Assembly (NCBI GenBank): GCA_020137815.1
Contig: CM035361.1
Span: forward strand, 2,784,662 to 2,848,661
Origin: Hormiphora californensis
Taxonomy: Eukaryota > Ctenophora > Tentaculata > Cydippida > Pleurobrachiidae
Reading direction: 5' to 3'
Length of the DNA: 64,000 bases
Part shown: positions 1 to 12,904 of the stretch, piece after piece
Layout of the letters: every line of letters begins with the position of its first letter
Numbering within the stretch: the first letter of the stretch is position 1
The notes under the pieces: generated by a model
Told to the model about the DNA's origin: nothing
Database searches by the model: none
What the model saw: only the letters and a program-made list of their open reading frames with translations
Position numbers and translations under genes: made by a program

Positions 1-80
1 TCGGGGGAAGTATTTCCTTCCGGTAAATCGGGGTTCCGGTAAATCGAGGCCCGGTAAATCGGGGTCCGATTGTACATAGT
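1..80. repeat. Copy of the CCGGTAAATCGGGGTC dispersed palindromic family (cut by window edge)
   Basis: Three near-copies of the motif CCGGTAAATCGGGG, then GTCCGATTGTA. The same motif, often in both orientations and ending in GTCCGACTGTA, recurs at 1,476-1,548, 2,790-2,830, 6,274-6,315, 12,143-12,325, 14,568-14,600, 29,213-29,301, 35,464-35,525 and 55,328-55,503. It reads as a short non-coding element with inverted ends. Confidence 0.7.
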
Positions 81-392
81 TTGAATTATTTTGTCTTACA
101 AACAAATTTCAGAATCACTAGTTGGGTTATATCAGTATATACACAGTAATCAGTGATTACTAATCACGACACGATTTAATATTTCTCTTGATAGGTGTAA
201 GCGCTGTCTATAACAGCCCTCCGCTATCTGGCTCTATTGTACAGGGAAATTTATCTTTATATCTATATTATGTGTGTCTATATCTACGCGTGTTTGTGTC
301 CCTGTATTGTAGACCTTTTAGTTTGAAAATCAAATCATTATAATAAATTGAAAACAGCTAGAATTTAGTACACAAAACCGTTTTCAAATACC

Positions 393-444
393 ATGTTCCC
401 TCTACTGCAAGCAGCACTGTTAGTGTCGGCCATCGCATCCAGGG
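393..444 (+). CDS. Possible signal-peptide exon of an unidentified secreted protein
   Basis: An ATG at about 393 opens a 17-codon stretch reading MFPLLQAALLVSAIASR, typical of a secretory signal peptide, followed directly by a donor-like GTATGA. This is the layout of the first exon of the two CCP genes downstream (signal peptide, then an intron). I could not find a second exon that joins it in phase. It may be a remnant of a third CCP gene or chance. Confidence 0.25.
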
Positions 445-727
445 TATGAAATATCATCACATTACTATGAGCCAGAGTTGTAGAATGGCCTACAACTCTG
501 GCAAATTGATTCTATGAGTCAGAGTCGATAAGTAATCAGAAGAGGATTAGTCATTTAGTCACTGATCTTTCGGTCCTTTCCACAATTACAATTTACCACA
601 TTTTGATTCAAAATCTTTTTCCGTTATTTATCTAGATAAATATAAAACAGCTGTTTCTATTTCTAATTTCCTTATTCTGCCCTGTGAGGGTTTGCTCTCC
701 CCCGCTATACTGCCAGATTCAATAAAA

Positions 728-982
728 TCACGAGGAGAATGAGATGGAGGGAGGGAGGGAGGGAGAGAGAAATAGAGAGACGGAGAGATAGATGGATAAA
801 GATGAGGAAAAAATGAGAGATTTGAAGATCATCGAGAATCGGGAAAACTGGACTGTTATAGCGAGAGAGTGGCTACTGCATGTGCAGTAGAGGGAGGGAG
901 GGAGAGAAAGACAAAGCAAGATAGATAAAGAGAGAGCGAGAGATAGAGAGAGAGAGATAGATAGAGAGAGAGATAGAGAGAG

Positions 983-1051
<69 letters not shown>

Positions 1052-1130
1052 TAGTGAGAGAGAGAGAGAGAGAGCGAGAAAGATAGATAGAGAGAAAGGG
1101 TAAGGGAGAGAAACAGGGGAAAAATCACTC
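728..1130. repeat. (GA)n / (GATA)n low-complexity tract
   Basis: Purine-rich plus strand made of GAGAGA, GATAGA and GGGAGGGA runs. Similar tracts lie at 4,530-4,650 (CT), 8,770-8,840, 11,696-11,820, 12,860-12,910, 28,300-28,350, 60,945-61,013, 62,520-62,815 and 63,760-63,886. The open frames they create are Ser/Leu or Arg/Glu repeats with no sign of being genes. Confidence 0.95.
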
Positions 1131-1721
1131 TATAACAGCTCTCGAGATTCTCTTGCTCTGTGCCATTGCAATGCTCTATTATTATAGAACCAGTTCTTCA
1201 CGATGCTCTCCCCTTCGTTCTAGCTCAGTTGAGCTTTATTATATAACTCCTGTTTTTGCTCTAATATATAGTACAACCTCAGTCCCCTGCAGTTTATTTG
1301 GCGTTGCTACTGGCTTCATATTTACTTAAATAGTCTGTAGAAACACTAGCTGAAAAGGTTATTCAGAAAATTTCCGTGCAGTAAGGGGTTTTCAGACCAC
1401 AGTCAGACACTAACTAGCTCCGGCTTTAGTTTATCGAGATCGTCAAAAGAAAGTTAACAGTATTTGACATCGATTTAGCGGACACCCCGATTAAACGGAT
1501 AAAAACCTTTCCCCCGAGGGTGCCGTTAAATCGGGGTCCAACTGTATATCCAAATTTATTAATCAACAAAATCCGTTAGCAATTTAGTGAAGAAAAACAA
1601 CAACAGCAGCGGATAAGTAAAGTTTCCAACGGTTTCTGATCATCTCAATCTCAAAGAGAAAGACTTGATCTGTTAAAAACAGGAGGGGATCTATCGTCTA
1701 CCCGCTTAGGTACCTGATTGG

Positions 1722-1852
1722 TACAACAAGAACAACAAGAACAACGAGAACACCAACAAGAACAACAGGAACAATAAGAACAACAAGAACAACAACAGGA
1801 ACAACAAGAACAAGAACAACAGGAACAACAAGAACAACAAGAACAACAGCGG
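1722..1852. repeat. (AACAAG)n-type trinucleotide-rich tract upstream of CCP gene A
   Basis: Repeats of AACAACAAGAAC interrupted by AGG and GAG. The flanks (about 1,600-1,690 and 1,850-1,940) also repeat each other loosely: both carry a GCGGATAAGT, a CTGATCATCTCA and a CTTGATC/CCTGATC block. This looks like a local duplication just ahead of the first exon of CCP gene A. Confidence 0.75.
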
Positions 1853-1961
1853 ATAAGTCTCCAACAGTTCCTGATCATCTCAGTCTTGAAGAGAGGGACC
1901 TGATCCAACAAGAGGAGATCTGCCCACTGTGGGTACCCAATTGGTACTTCTCACAGCGAAA

Positions 1962-3763
1962 ATGAAACTGCTGATAAAGATGTTCATTTGGCTGGTGATG
2001 GTTATCAGCATAGCAGGTACGTAGTGGGTCAATCTTGTGATTTATCAGTTGTTGTTAATTATTTAAATTGATTTAATTTATGTAATAATTTCGACACTGT
2101 CTTAGAAACCATGGAAAGTTGTGCAGAGCATTTCTTAGAACAAAGGGATTACAACACATCTGCCATGGGAGTAGATACAGACTCAGATGCTAACAAAGGT
2201 AATATAATCATATCATCCATTTATGTGAAAACCATCGATAATAAGATTTAATCCGGTTTCCGGTTTAATCCGGTTTCCGGTCGGCTGACGTAAAAACTCC
2301 GTGTTTTGGTCGAGATATTTTTAGAACAAATTTCTCCTCAGAGCAAAAATTCAACATCACATGTAAAGATGGATACAGTCTACCGATGGATGAGACAACA
2401 ACAACCGTAACATGTAGTGCTGATGTTAGGGGAGAGTTTTCGTGGGGTTATGAATTACCAGAGTGTAAAACAAGTAAGTTGATATTACTGTTTTAGCTAA
2501 TAATTACACTGACTCTGGCAATCCACAAAAAAACAACAGCAACTTGTTTAATTGTCAAGGAGGTTATCGGAACCCAGCAATGAAATATATTAAAGGTAAC
2601 AGAACAAAGGTTATCCAGTTATAAAAGTATTTTAAAAACATGTTTCATGGTGTCTCCCGAGGAGAAACCAATCATCAGTATTAATGGTTCATATTAATAA
2701 TTTTTTATTTCAGTGTGTCCAATAAGTCAGTTGACAGGATATTCTTACTCTGTTTCTGATGAATATGTTGCACATGGTAAGTATTCATGAATACGGACCC
2801 CGATTTACCAGAATCCTCGAGAGAAGCTATTTTGTAAAGGTCAAATAGTTTTCAAGTACAGATTCAAGAACTGCTGACAAAATAATTTTATTTTTAGGGG
2901 CAATTACAATTATTTGCCTCATTTCAGGAACTATCGTGACACTCACGTGTGAAAATAATTACACTCCTGAAAACCCTGACTCTGACAATCCACAAGAAAC
3001 AACAGCAACTTGTGGAGGGGGCATTTGGGATCCAGAAATGAAGTGTATTGAAGGTAACAGAACATAATTTAGGTATAAAAGTACTAAACCTATTCTCGTG
3101 GTTCATTCTCAAGACTGATAATATGTGTAGATGTATACGTTACAACTAATATAGCTGAAAACTGAAATCTAATAGCACACCTTCCTCAGATGCTTACTGC
3201 AACCGCTTTGATATAACAAACGTAAAAACAAACATCCCGTTAAAAACATACGAAAGTGGTACAGTTCACATTGACACAATTCAATGCAATGATGGTTTCA
3301 CTCTTGTTACGGTTTGGAATGTAGATAAGTGGACATGTAGTAAGAATAATGGAGGGACCCTTCAGTGGGATCCTGAAACTATACCCTCTTGCATAGAAAG
3401 TAAGTGAACAAGATGAGACATCTCTTAGAGAATTAAGATTACATAATTGATTTCACGAATTAACTCTCTGATACTAAATTTAATTTTAGACTGTGACGAT
3501 GTTATTGTGGACAATTCAGAATATGGAACTTACCAAGGGGCAAGCCCGTACCAAGAACTGAAAGAAATAAAGTGCAAAAACCATTTTTCAAGACACGGTA
3601 AGTGTACCATTAGGGCAAACCGTGAAAATTAATTCAAAAATATTTGAAGCGCCTATAGTTGTTATTGATAGTTATTACTTTTCAGGATCCGCCGTTTTGT
3701 CATGCCAGGTTACCGATTCTACAGCCCAATACAATACATCCGAACCGACGTGCGAAAGAGTCA
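1962..3763 (+). CDS. CCP gene A: secreted sushi/CCP-domain protein, eight exons seen, 3' end unresolved
   Basis: Exons 1962-2016, 2106-2198, 2342-2473, 2714-2776, 2928-3053, 3190-3399, 3490-3597 and 3686-3763 all join in phase 1 with GT...AG borders. The product starts with a signal peptide (MKLLIKMFIWLVMVISIA) and then carries Cys- and Trp-patterned segments typical of CCP/sushi modules: ...NITCKDGYSLP...VTCSAD...W...LPECK, ...VTLTCENNYTP...TCGGGIWDPEMKC, ...IQCNDGFTLV...WTCS...WDPETIPSC and ...IKCKNHF/VLSCQV...PTCERV. CCP modules normally mediate extracellular protein binding, so a secreted recognition role is inferred. About 288 residues are visible. The last exon ends in phase 1 at a good donor and I could not identify the terminal exon. 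A degenerate half-module lies at 2,505-2,600. The gene is a tandem paralogue of CCP gene B. Confidence 0.75.
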
Positions 3764-4532
3764 GTAAGTATAATGTACCGTAAACTTAGTACAATCAAAC
3801 CGCAATTCACTGGACCTCTTCCGGTTTACCGAATTTCTCGGCGAAGAGTCTTCCCCGAGGAATTTGGTAAATTGAGGCTTGACTGTATGATATCGCAACC
3901 TTGTAAAATTATGCGAAATCTGTCGATTCTGTATTATGAAGTGCAGTTTATGTTTCTAATACAGTCTAAAAATGGGAAATTTGTACCAGTTCTGGTGAAC
4001 TGGTTGACAGACGAGACAAAAAACACAAATCAAGATGACAAACTTGTTGTTGTTTGTTTCTGTAATTGGAAGTAACGTGTGTGTTTATCTGTGACAACCA
4101 GAATTGCAGGGAATTCTGGTTGTAATTTGTCTAACGTGTCCAAGTTCTACACGACGAAATTTCTTAATAAAAAAGTTCAGGAAGTAATTTCGATATTCTT
4201 CACTACCCTGAAATCCGGTGAAAGGTCTCACAATTGATCAAACATGCATCATGTAAAACAGCTGATAGGATAAATTTGTACCTGCGATGGACAGCTCGAT
4301 GACATCCGCTGAACTTCACATTGTAGGTAGGTAAATCTTAATATTTTCCTTTTTTCCTGTAAACCTTATCTTTAATGAGGCGATCTCAAACCATATGATC
4401 GCACAACATTTCATTTTTTGTGGTTTCCCTGCGGTTTGGCATATAAATTCTATGTGTACTCTCCCTCACCATGCTTTAACCAACTCAAACGTTTTATCCG
4501 TGGTTTAACATTTAAATTGTTTGTTGGGTATT

Positions 4533-4656
<124 letters not shown>

Positions 4657-5006
4657 AACATCTTTATCCCTTGCTTGAGCTGTAACGTTTGAATACCATT
4701 AAATCTATCCCTATCATCCCTTATCTCACACTATTAAACACAAGATTCTCTCCAGGCAAACAACGATTAAACACGTGTCACACTCCATTCCTCCCTCTCT
4801 AGTCACACTCTATCTTCTCTAAGCCTTGTGGGTTATTTTTCTTTTATCAAGTTAGATTTATTTGTTATCTACCCGAATTCCTTTCAAATAATTGCTTTAA
4901 TTTTGAATCTCAATTACAGAGATGTAAAGTTGAAAACAAACGGGAGCCACGACTAGAGAGGTTCGAGCAAGGCAAAGCTGCCCATCAGTGGCTTAGTATT
5001 TCCAAG

Positions 5007-7242
5007 ATGGGTCTCGTTCCTATTCTCTATCTCCTGATACTCATCAGAAAAGCAGGTGAGTAGTGTGGTTTTTATCTTCCGTCCATTTACCTATTTGGGA
5101 CTTTTTATGGATGAAACTGCTGATAGAGATGTCCATTTGTATGGTGATGGTTATTCAGCATAGCTGACCTACTATACGTGGTGGGCCCAGGGCTACTCAT
5201 CATTTAATCAGTTATTAAAAAGTTGTTATTCAACGTATCAATTGATTTGATTTTTGTAACTACATATTTCCACACTAGCTGTCTTTGAAACCAAGGCAAA
5301 TGATTGTAAATCGGATTTGTTAGATGGACGGAATTACAACACGTCAGCTATGAGAGTACATGTAGACCCAGATGATAACAAAGGTAACATTATTCATCTA
5401 GGTGAAAACCAGCGATAAAATATTGTGCAATATTGCGAAAAACGCAGTCTAAAGTGCGTTTCAAACGACTTGACCTGAGATTCCTGGAAATTCAGGATTT
5501 CCCCTTTGTAAATACACGCGCAATGCGCCAAATTCCAAGAATTACGGGTCAAGTCGCTTGAAACGGACTTTAGCTATAGCTAGACTGTGCTTTTCGCGCC
5601 TGCCCTTTGTATTTGCAAAGGAGGGAGAGAACATAACAAAGTTATTATAGTGCTACAGAATGTATAGTACTGGGCCAGTACTACTGGCTCTTATAAATTT
5701 TACACCTCAAATTTATTGTATACAATATATTTTTAGAACAAATTTCTCCTCAGATCAAACATTCAACATCACATGTAACGCTGAACACAGTCTACCGATG
5801 GATACAATAACAACAACTGTGTCATGTAGTCTTGAAAAGACAGCTGATGACAGTCTTGAAAGGTGGAGCTGGAATGCAAATGAGTATAAATCTTTACCAA
5901 AGTGTAAAGCAAGTAAGTTGATATTCCTGTTTTAGCTAATAATCACACTGCTAAAGTACCGGACTCTTATAATATAAAAAACAACAGCAACTTGTCAAGG
6001 AGGTTATTGGAATCCAGAAATGAAATGTATTAAAGGTAACAGAACAAAGGTTATCCAGTTATAAAAGTGATGATGAAACAATATCAACTTGTCCAACGTT
6101 ATAAACATGTTAAATTACATGATTCATGATGTATTACAAGGAGACACCAATTATCAGTATCAATGGTTCATTTTAATGTTTTTTGTTTCAGTGTGTCCAC
6201 TATATCGGTTGACAGGATACTTTTACTCTGTTTCTGATGAATATGTTGCAGATGGTAAGTTTTCATGAATATAGTCGGACCCCGATTTACCGGGGTCCTC
6301 GGGAGAAGCTATTTTGTACATAACAGGTCAAATAGTTTTCAAGTACAGATTTATGATCTGGTGAAAAAAAAAAAGATTTTGTAGGGGCAATTACAATTAT
6401 TTGCCTCATTTCAGGAACTATCGTGACACTCACATGTGGTGATAATTACACTCCTGAAAACCATGACTCTTATAATCCAAATACAACAACATCAACCTGT
6501 GGAGCGGGCGTTTGGAATCCAGGAATGAAGTGTAATGAAGGTAATAGAACAAATGTTGTCCAGCTAAACCTATTCTCGTGGTTCATTCTCAAGACTGATG
6601 AAATGTGTTAATAGTAACACAGCTGAAAACCGAAAGCTAACAGCATACCCTCCACAGATGCTTATTGCGAAAGCAAAACAATAGCAAACGCAACAACAAG
6701 CATCCCGAAAACATACGAAGATGGCACAGTTTCCATAGAGACAATTCATTGCAACGATGGGTACACTCTTGTTTCGGAAGGGAGTGTAGATAAGTGGACA
6801 TGTAATGAAGGGGATAATGAAGGGACCCTTCAGTGGGATCCTCAATCTTTTCCCTCTTGCATAGAAAGTAAGTAAACGAACTGAACTTCTTCTTCGCCCG
6901 TAGATGTACATGTGTCGTTCATTATTGGTGGATTTCACGATTGAACCGAATCTGAACATTTGACTTTCATTTCAGATTGTGATGATGTGACTGTGAAAAA
7001 CTCAGTTGATGGAACCTACCCAGGTGCAAGTCCGAATCAGCAACTGGAGATAACGTGCAAAAACCATTTTACTAGAATCGGTAAGTGTACTGGCACTGGA
7101 AAAGTTATTTAAATAATTGGCCAAAAAGTCCTAAATGATTAATTAAATTCATACTTTTCAGGATCAGCAACTTTGTCATGCGAGGTGCAAGATTCTCTAA
7201 CCGTTAATTATAATCCATCCCCACCGACGTGCAAGAGAGTCA
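5007..7242 (+). CDS. CCP gene B: tandem paralogue of CCP gene A, eight exons seen, 3' end unresolved
   Basis: Exons 5007-5055, 5279-5383, 5754-5912, 6192-6254, 6415-6540, 6658-6867, 6976-7080 and 7162-7242 match gene A exon for exon in order and phase. The 63-, 126- and 210-base exons have identical lengths in both genes. It begins with a signal peptide (MGLVPILYLLILIRKA). CCP-like cysteine blocks include FNITCNAEHSLP...VSCS...LPKC, VTLTCGDNYTP...TCGAGVWNPGMKC, IHCNDGYTLV...WTCN...FPSC and LEITCKNHF/TLSCEV...PTCKRV. The relation to A shows a tandem gene duplication. Both copies keep the same decayed half-CCP between exons 3 and 4 (5,940-6,045 here), so the decay predates the duplication. The terminal exon was not identified. 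Confidence 0.75.
5446..5572. mobile_element. Short fold-back element in CCP gene B intron 2
   Basis: Imperfect terminal inverted repeats: AGTCTAAAGTGCGTTTCAAA...CGACTTGACC at the left and GGTCAAGTCGCTTGAAACGG...ACTTTAGC at the right, about 30 bp each, with a 65-bp middle. No coding capacity. It is absent from the matching intron of gene A, so it inserted after the gene duplication. Confidence 0.7.
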
Positions 7243-7724
7243 GTAAGTGTGTATATTGTAAACCAAATCACGTCGATTCTACTGACATACATATTACCAA
7301 ACATACGACCGTGATATGCATAGAACTCTGTGCATAGAAGCCGTATTTCGACTGATCTCAACTGTTTTGTACAATGCCGTTTGATTCAACCAGAATTTCA
7401 GGGAATTCTGAAGATTGTTGTTTGTTTTCCGTGTGATGATGTTTGTGACCCCCTCCCCTTCGAACCCCCCACCATTGATTCTACAAAACCCCTTCTAGGG
7501 CCATTCAATTTCCACCAGTGCAGCAGAAGAAATCGCTTTAAGCGATCTCGAGTTCATTGTTAGTTTTTATAGCAATGTACTTGGAGAAGAGCTGAGTCCA
7601 ACACAAAAGAGTCAAATTGACCACAAAGAATCAAAATCCCCCCCCACAATACTGATGTTTGATACAATAATATCTTAAGAAGAGCGTTATCTGAGTTAGA
7701 AGAAAAAAAGAAAAAGAGTGTTAC

Positions 7725-10700
7725 CTGAGAGCTAGAAGGCCATTTAGACTGTCCGGATTCGTCATGTTCACCTCACGGAGATGCAGTTCCTTCAGGAAGT
7801 AGACACTCAACGGTCTTGTGTTACTCAAACACTGCACGGGAAGAAAGGTAGAGATAAGAGATTAACTATGTCTGTGTCTGCATCTATATGTCTACCGTCC
7901 GTGTCTGTGTCTGTTTCTACTGTTTGTGTCTGTGTCTGTGTCTGTATCTCTGTCTACTATCCGTGTCTGTGTTTGTGTCTGTGTCTACTGTCCGTGTCTG
8001 TGATTACTGTCTGTGTACATGAGTCTGTCTCTGTGTACATGAGTCTGTATCTATGTAAATGAATCTGTGTCTGTGTACATGAGTCTGTGTCTCTCTCTCA
8101 CACCAGCGTCTATACCTGTATGCTACTGTTCATAAAGCACGTGTTCCCAAGATTGTTCAACCCTGTAGTCCCATTAACTCGAGCGTGGGGTGCCCGTCTG
8201 TCTATCACCCTATTTTGGTTTATTATGTTGGCAACCTCCTCAGGCCAGCTCATATCATCGTTCCGCTCCTAAAAAACAAAGAGTTTCAGTGATTGAGGGA
8301 AGGTATAATTAGTAAAACATCGTTCATTTGTAGAAGGGCAGACCCTTATCTCATGCCATTGTGACGTCATTATCACGTCATATATCTCACCTCAATGAGA
8401 AGTTTGGAAGAGTTAGTCAGACCGAGATCATGTAGCGTCTTGTCGTCCGACTCCTCGAGAAGTGCTAGTTTGTGGTTGGGTAACATTCGCCATAGCCTTA
8501 GGTCCTCCCTTCCAACTTTTAGTTTGTTACTGGCACCGGGAGTTTGGGTGTTGGACTGGGGATTTGAGGTTTTGGAAAATTTATGGTTTGGCATTGAGCC
8601 AGAATAAAAACTGTTTGATCGGAGAGGGAGGGAGAGTTATCGTTATGGCTTAGTCTGTGTGTGTGTAATAAAGTGGATCGTGATGGATGGAGGGAGAGCA
8701 AATCGGGAACATCATGAATAGATGGACAGAGTGTAACATCACGTGGAGAGCTATGTTTTAGATCATCTAGAATTGGATAGATAGATAGAGAGAGAGGGAG
8801 TGAGATAGAGAGAGGGAGAGAGAATCAGAGGGAGAGAGGGATGATGCAGAGACTTGGCAAATACAGAAGGTGGAATCGAAACTAATAATGTTGAGGCCTG
8901 CTAGATAAAGAAAGGACTACCCTTTACATGAGCTAACGTATGAACTGCTAATAAAGGAATTACCTGAGGAGGAGTATGATGGATTTTAGTGTATCATCAC
9001 AGTAAAACGCTCCGGTGTAAGATAACACGTGCCGTGGAGGATCAGCCGTCATCGGTCCTGTGTGAAAACACTGTGATAATTCAATTATTGACAATAATTA
9101 ATATTACTGGTGATTTTGGTTGAAAATCCATAAATTATAGGTCTTGACTGTAATTGTGAAACTGTGTTGAATTACTATATACTATTGAAAGTCATGATAT
9201 TGAGAAGTGTTAATTATTAGAAGAGGTTTATAATTCAAAATGATATTCTCGCATTACCCAGTTCAATGCTCGTTTTTACAGCTACAGGTCCATCTTTTAG
9301 AGCTTCAACTGCCTTCATAGTGCAATATGACCTGCATGAAATAAATAATTATTTTAATCAAACCTTTAGAAATTATTCATGAATCAATCACTTCCCAAAC
9401 TAAAGTGACCTCAATCATATTGACAAGGTACTAAGATTGTGTACCTATAAAAGGTGAACTTGGGGTGAAATTGTTAAAAAGGTGAACTTGAGGTGAAATT
9501 GTACCTATAAAAGGTGAACTTGAGGTGAACTTGTACCTATAAAAGGTGAATTTGAGGTGAAATTGTACCTATAAAAGGTGAACTTGAGGGGAAACAAATC
9601 AAGAACAACGGCTCCATCTGTTGTTAGCTTGGCCCTCCTACAAATGGGTCTACTGCAACCGTACCAATCCTCTAAGGTACACCACAATACCTGAAAAAGG
9701 TTAATTAGTTAATATTAAGCTATTAATTATATAATTAATCTATTAATTATATAATTAATAAGCTATTCGCTATTAATTAATAGTTAGTTCATTAATTGAT
9801 TAATAGCCTGCACGTGGCATTAATAGAAGGGGGTTCCACGAGTCAAAATAGTAAAATCTCTCGATTTATTTGGTAAGACAATTTCAGTCAAATCGACGAG
9901 TGTCGTTATACCTGAGAAACAATCTGATAGTCTACGGAGTGTAGTAGGCCCTGTCGGAGGAATCCTCCTTCCGTCGTTATGGACGGGGTGGCTGGTTTAC
10001 CATTGAACCCCGGTTTCGTTACTGAAAAGAAGGAAGGTATATTGGTTAGAGTTTAATTAGAGTTATATTATGTAATTTATTTAAATTTAATTAGGATTAG
10101 TTAGAATTTAATGAGTTTCTGATGAGATGGATAAAATTGATTATTTGATTTTAATGCACATCCAATGATAATAATCTACACTAGGAGCTACTTCCACAAA
10201 AAGGTATCTTTATGCAGAATTTATGTGCTGTATTTTATCAGTGAGTAGTATACATGTGAGGTATGTAGCTTAGTATTCAAATTTCAATAAAACAATAAAG
10301 TGCAGGTTACATATTGTCATGTTTATCAATTCAATTAAGGTGCCGCTATCGTGTGGCACTTTATACCGTGCAGCAAGTTAGGACACCGCTGATGCTTATT
10401 ATGAGGTACTTTTCCTGTCTGTACTTTCGCTTCCCATAGATCAAAACTGAGCACTAGCTATAATGATCTATGCTAGCATATATAAAAAACCATTGTAAGT
10501 ACAAGCGACACGTTGCAAGGGACATATATTTAACTCACATTAAAAAGGGTATATTTTCCGACATAAATATATTTATGTTATATAAATGAGAATATTATAT
10601 GTATCACTGCGCTGGCAAGCGCAAAGGTGGCCCCATCCAACCCCCCGAAAAAAAATCCCCCAAAAACGGCCCGCTTGCTCACAGCGTATATATAGTTATT

Positions 10701-11695
10701 TCATACTTTTAGCCCATTTTGGCACTTTTTGACACGCCATAACTCCGCAACCGGATGAGCTAGGAAGCTGAAATTTTGTACTCAGAAGCTTCTTGTTGAC
10801 ATCTATCGATGGTAAAAATTTCAAGTGGCTAGCTCTTTTTGTTCAAAAGTTATAACACCACCCCCAAAACAGAAAATTCAGTGTGGGGATAACTAGGTTG
10901 ATACATATATACATATATACATAGATACATGTATAGACGCTTTGTTACCTTCCGTTTGGTCCCAGTTTGAGACGAACCAGACATCGTACGACCTTAAACC
11001 AAGCGGCATTCGACAGACAATTGTCTCGTGCATGTACCCATCTGGGTGGCGACTCTCCATCTTACCTATGACGCGCGCAATGACGTCACGAGTGACGTCA
11101 TTGCGCGAGACCGACTAACTTTTTTCAAACGCCTCTAGCACCCTGAAGACGTGTTCCGATTTCTGATTTGACAAGAAATCGTTACCGGCAAATTGTCTAA
11201 ACTTTCAGATACTATATTGCGAATTTTCGTAGCTGATCATTTTGAGCCCTTAAATCGCGTCGGAAGTCAATAATTTGACGAAAAATTCAGCAAATTGAAC
11301 GTTTTTCTAGCAAAAACTCCCTTTCCTGACCACTGTGGTCAATTAAACTTTACAAGCTCCTTTGGGGTATTTATTCAAAATATATCGTGATGCAATTACG
11401 TCGTTATGACGTCACTAATTACGTCATAATGACGTCATAATGACGTCTAAAATACGATTTTCACATAAATTCGTCTCGTTTCTCATATATTGCATTATTT
11501 CGACAATATTATTATGAAATAATGTCTTGCTGCGATTAAAAACCAAAAAGGGACCTAAATTAAGCCAAAAACTAATTGAATTAGTTGGCGGAAAAGGTGG
11601 CCCACTTACACCTTTGCCTGCTGCCGGGATCAGGGATATAAGAGGTGAATACAATGGAATAAGACAGTGAAAGAGTGAAAGAGTGAAAGAGTTAT

Positions 11696-11772
<77 letters not shown>

Positions 11773-12857
11773 CAGAGAGAGGGACAGAGAGAGACAGAGA
11801 GACAGAGAGGAGAGAGGAATAGAACGAACAGGAATAAGTTACCCTTGAAAAATAAGGGATTGAGATACCGAGCTGGAGGGAGAGAGTGGATGAGAGTTCG
11901 TGGTGATACCCGGCAGTAGCAAAAGGTGTAAGTGGGCCACCTTTCCCGCCAACTAATTCAATTAGTTTTTGGCTTAATAGTTATGTTAAACAAATGGATA
12001 CAATATAAATGTTACATGTCTGTTACATGTCTGCACCTAAATGTACCGCGAAGTCACAAAACGACCAACGGGTCGTACCTAATGGCTGTTATGTACCGAA
12101 ACAGTCGGATAAAATCATGTCAGTATATATTATGTATATAATGCAGTCGGACCCCGATTTACCGGGATGCTCGGGGGAAGGGCTTTTGCCCGGTAAATCG
12201 GAGTGCCCGGTATATCGGTATCGGGCTCAACTGTTAATTTCCTATAATATCGGGGGAAGATTATCCTCCCGGTAAATCGGGGTTCTGGTAAATCGGGGCC
12301 CAGTAAATCGGGGTCCGACCGTAATATATACTATATTCATGTACTACAACTGTTTACTGTGAACATGGGACTTGTCACCCAAAATATGTGTATTTACAGC
12401 ACTCGACTCATACAGTTCACGGTCATCCTCAATAAATAGTTTTACGTTGTAGTTGATGAAAGTTTGAAACTTCAACTGCATTCCTGACACAAAGAATGCA
12501 TATATAACGGATATATAACGGATAGCGTTTCTCTGTTACTAAAACATTATAATGGGTTTGACCGCCAGGGAGCTGCTGCATTATAAAACTGCTATTTATG
12601 CATATTATATTTGAAAGACACGAGGCTCCCCTCGTTAACCTGCATTGTTATGTTCTAACCCTCCATTACAAGCTCAAAAGCTGCGACTCCGTAGAACTAC
12701 CTACATAACATTATTGATGCCCAAAACGTCCCCTTGGCGTCTTTTCCAAGGTAAAATGAAATTATTGGTTTTTCGGGTTCTAAAAGAAAACTCTAGTGGC
12801 GATGGTGTCTATGGTAGGGTTTCTTCATTCAAAACATTTTAGTAAAAAGTAAGAGGG

Positions 12858-12904
<47 letters not shown>

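Noticed and set aside
856-1128. Open frame of Ser/Leu repeats on the minus strand
   Set aside because: Pure translation of (GA)n/(CT)n; the same holds for 4,418-4,678, 62,552-62,839 and 63,670-63,966.
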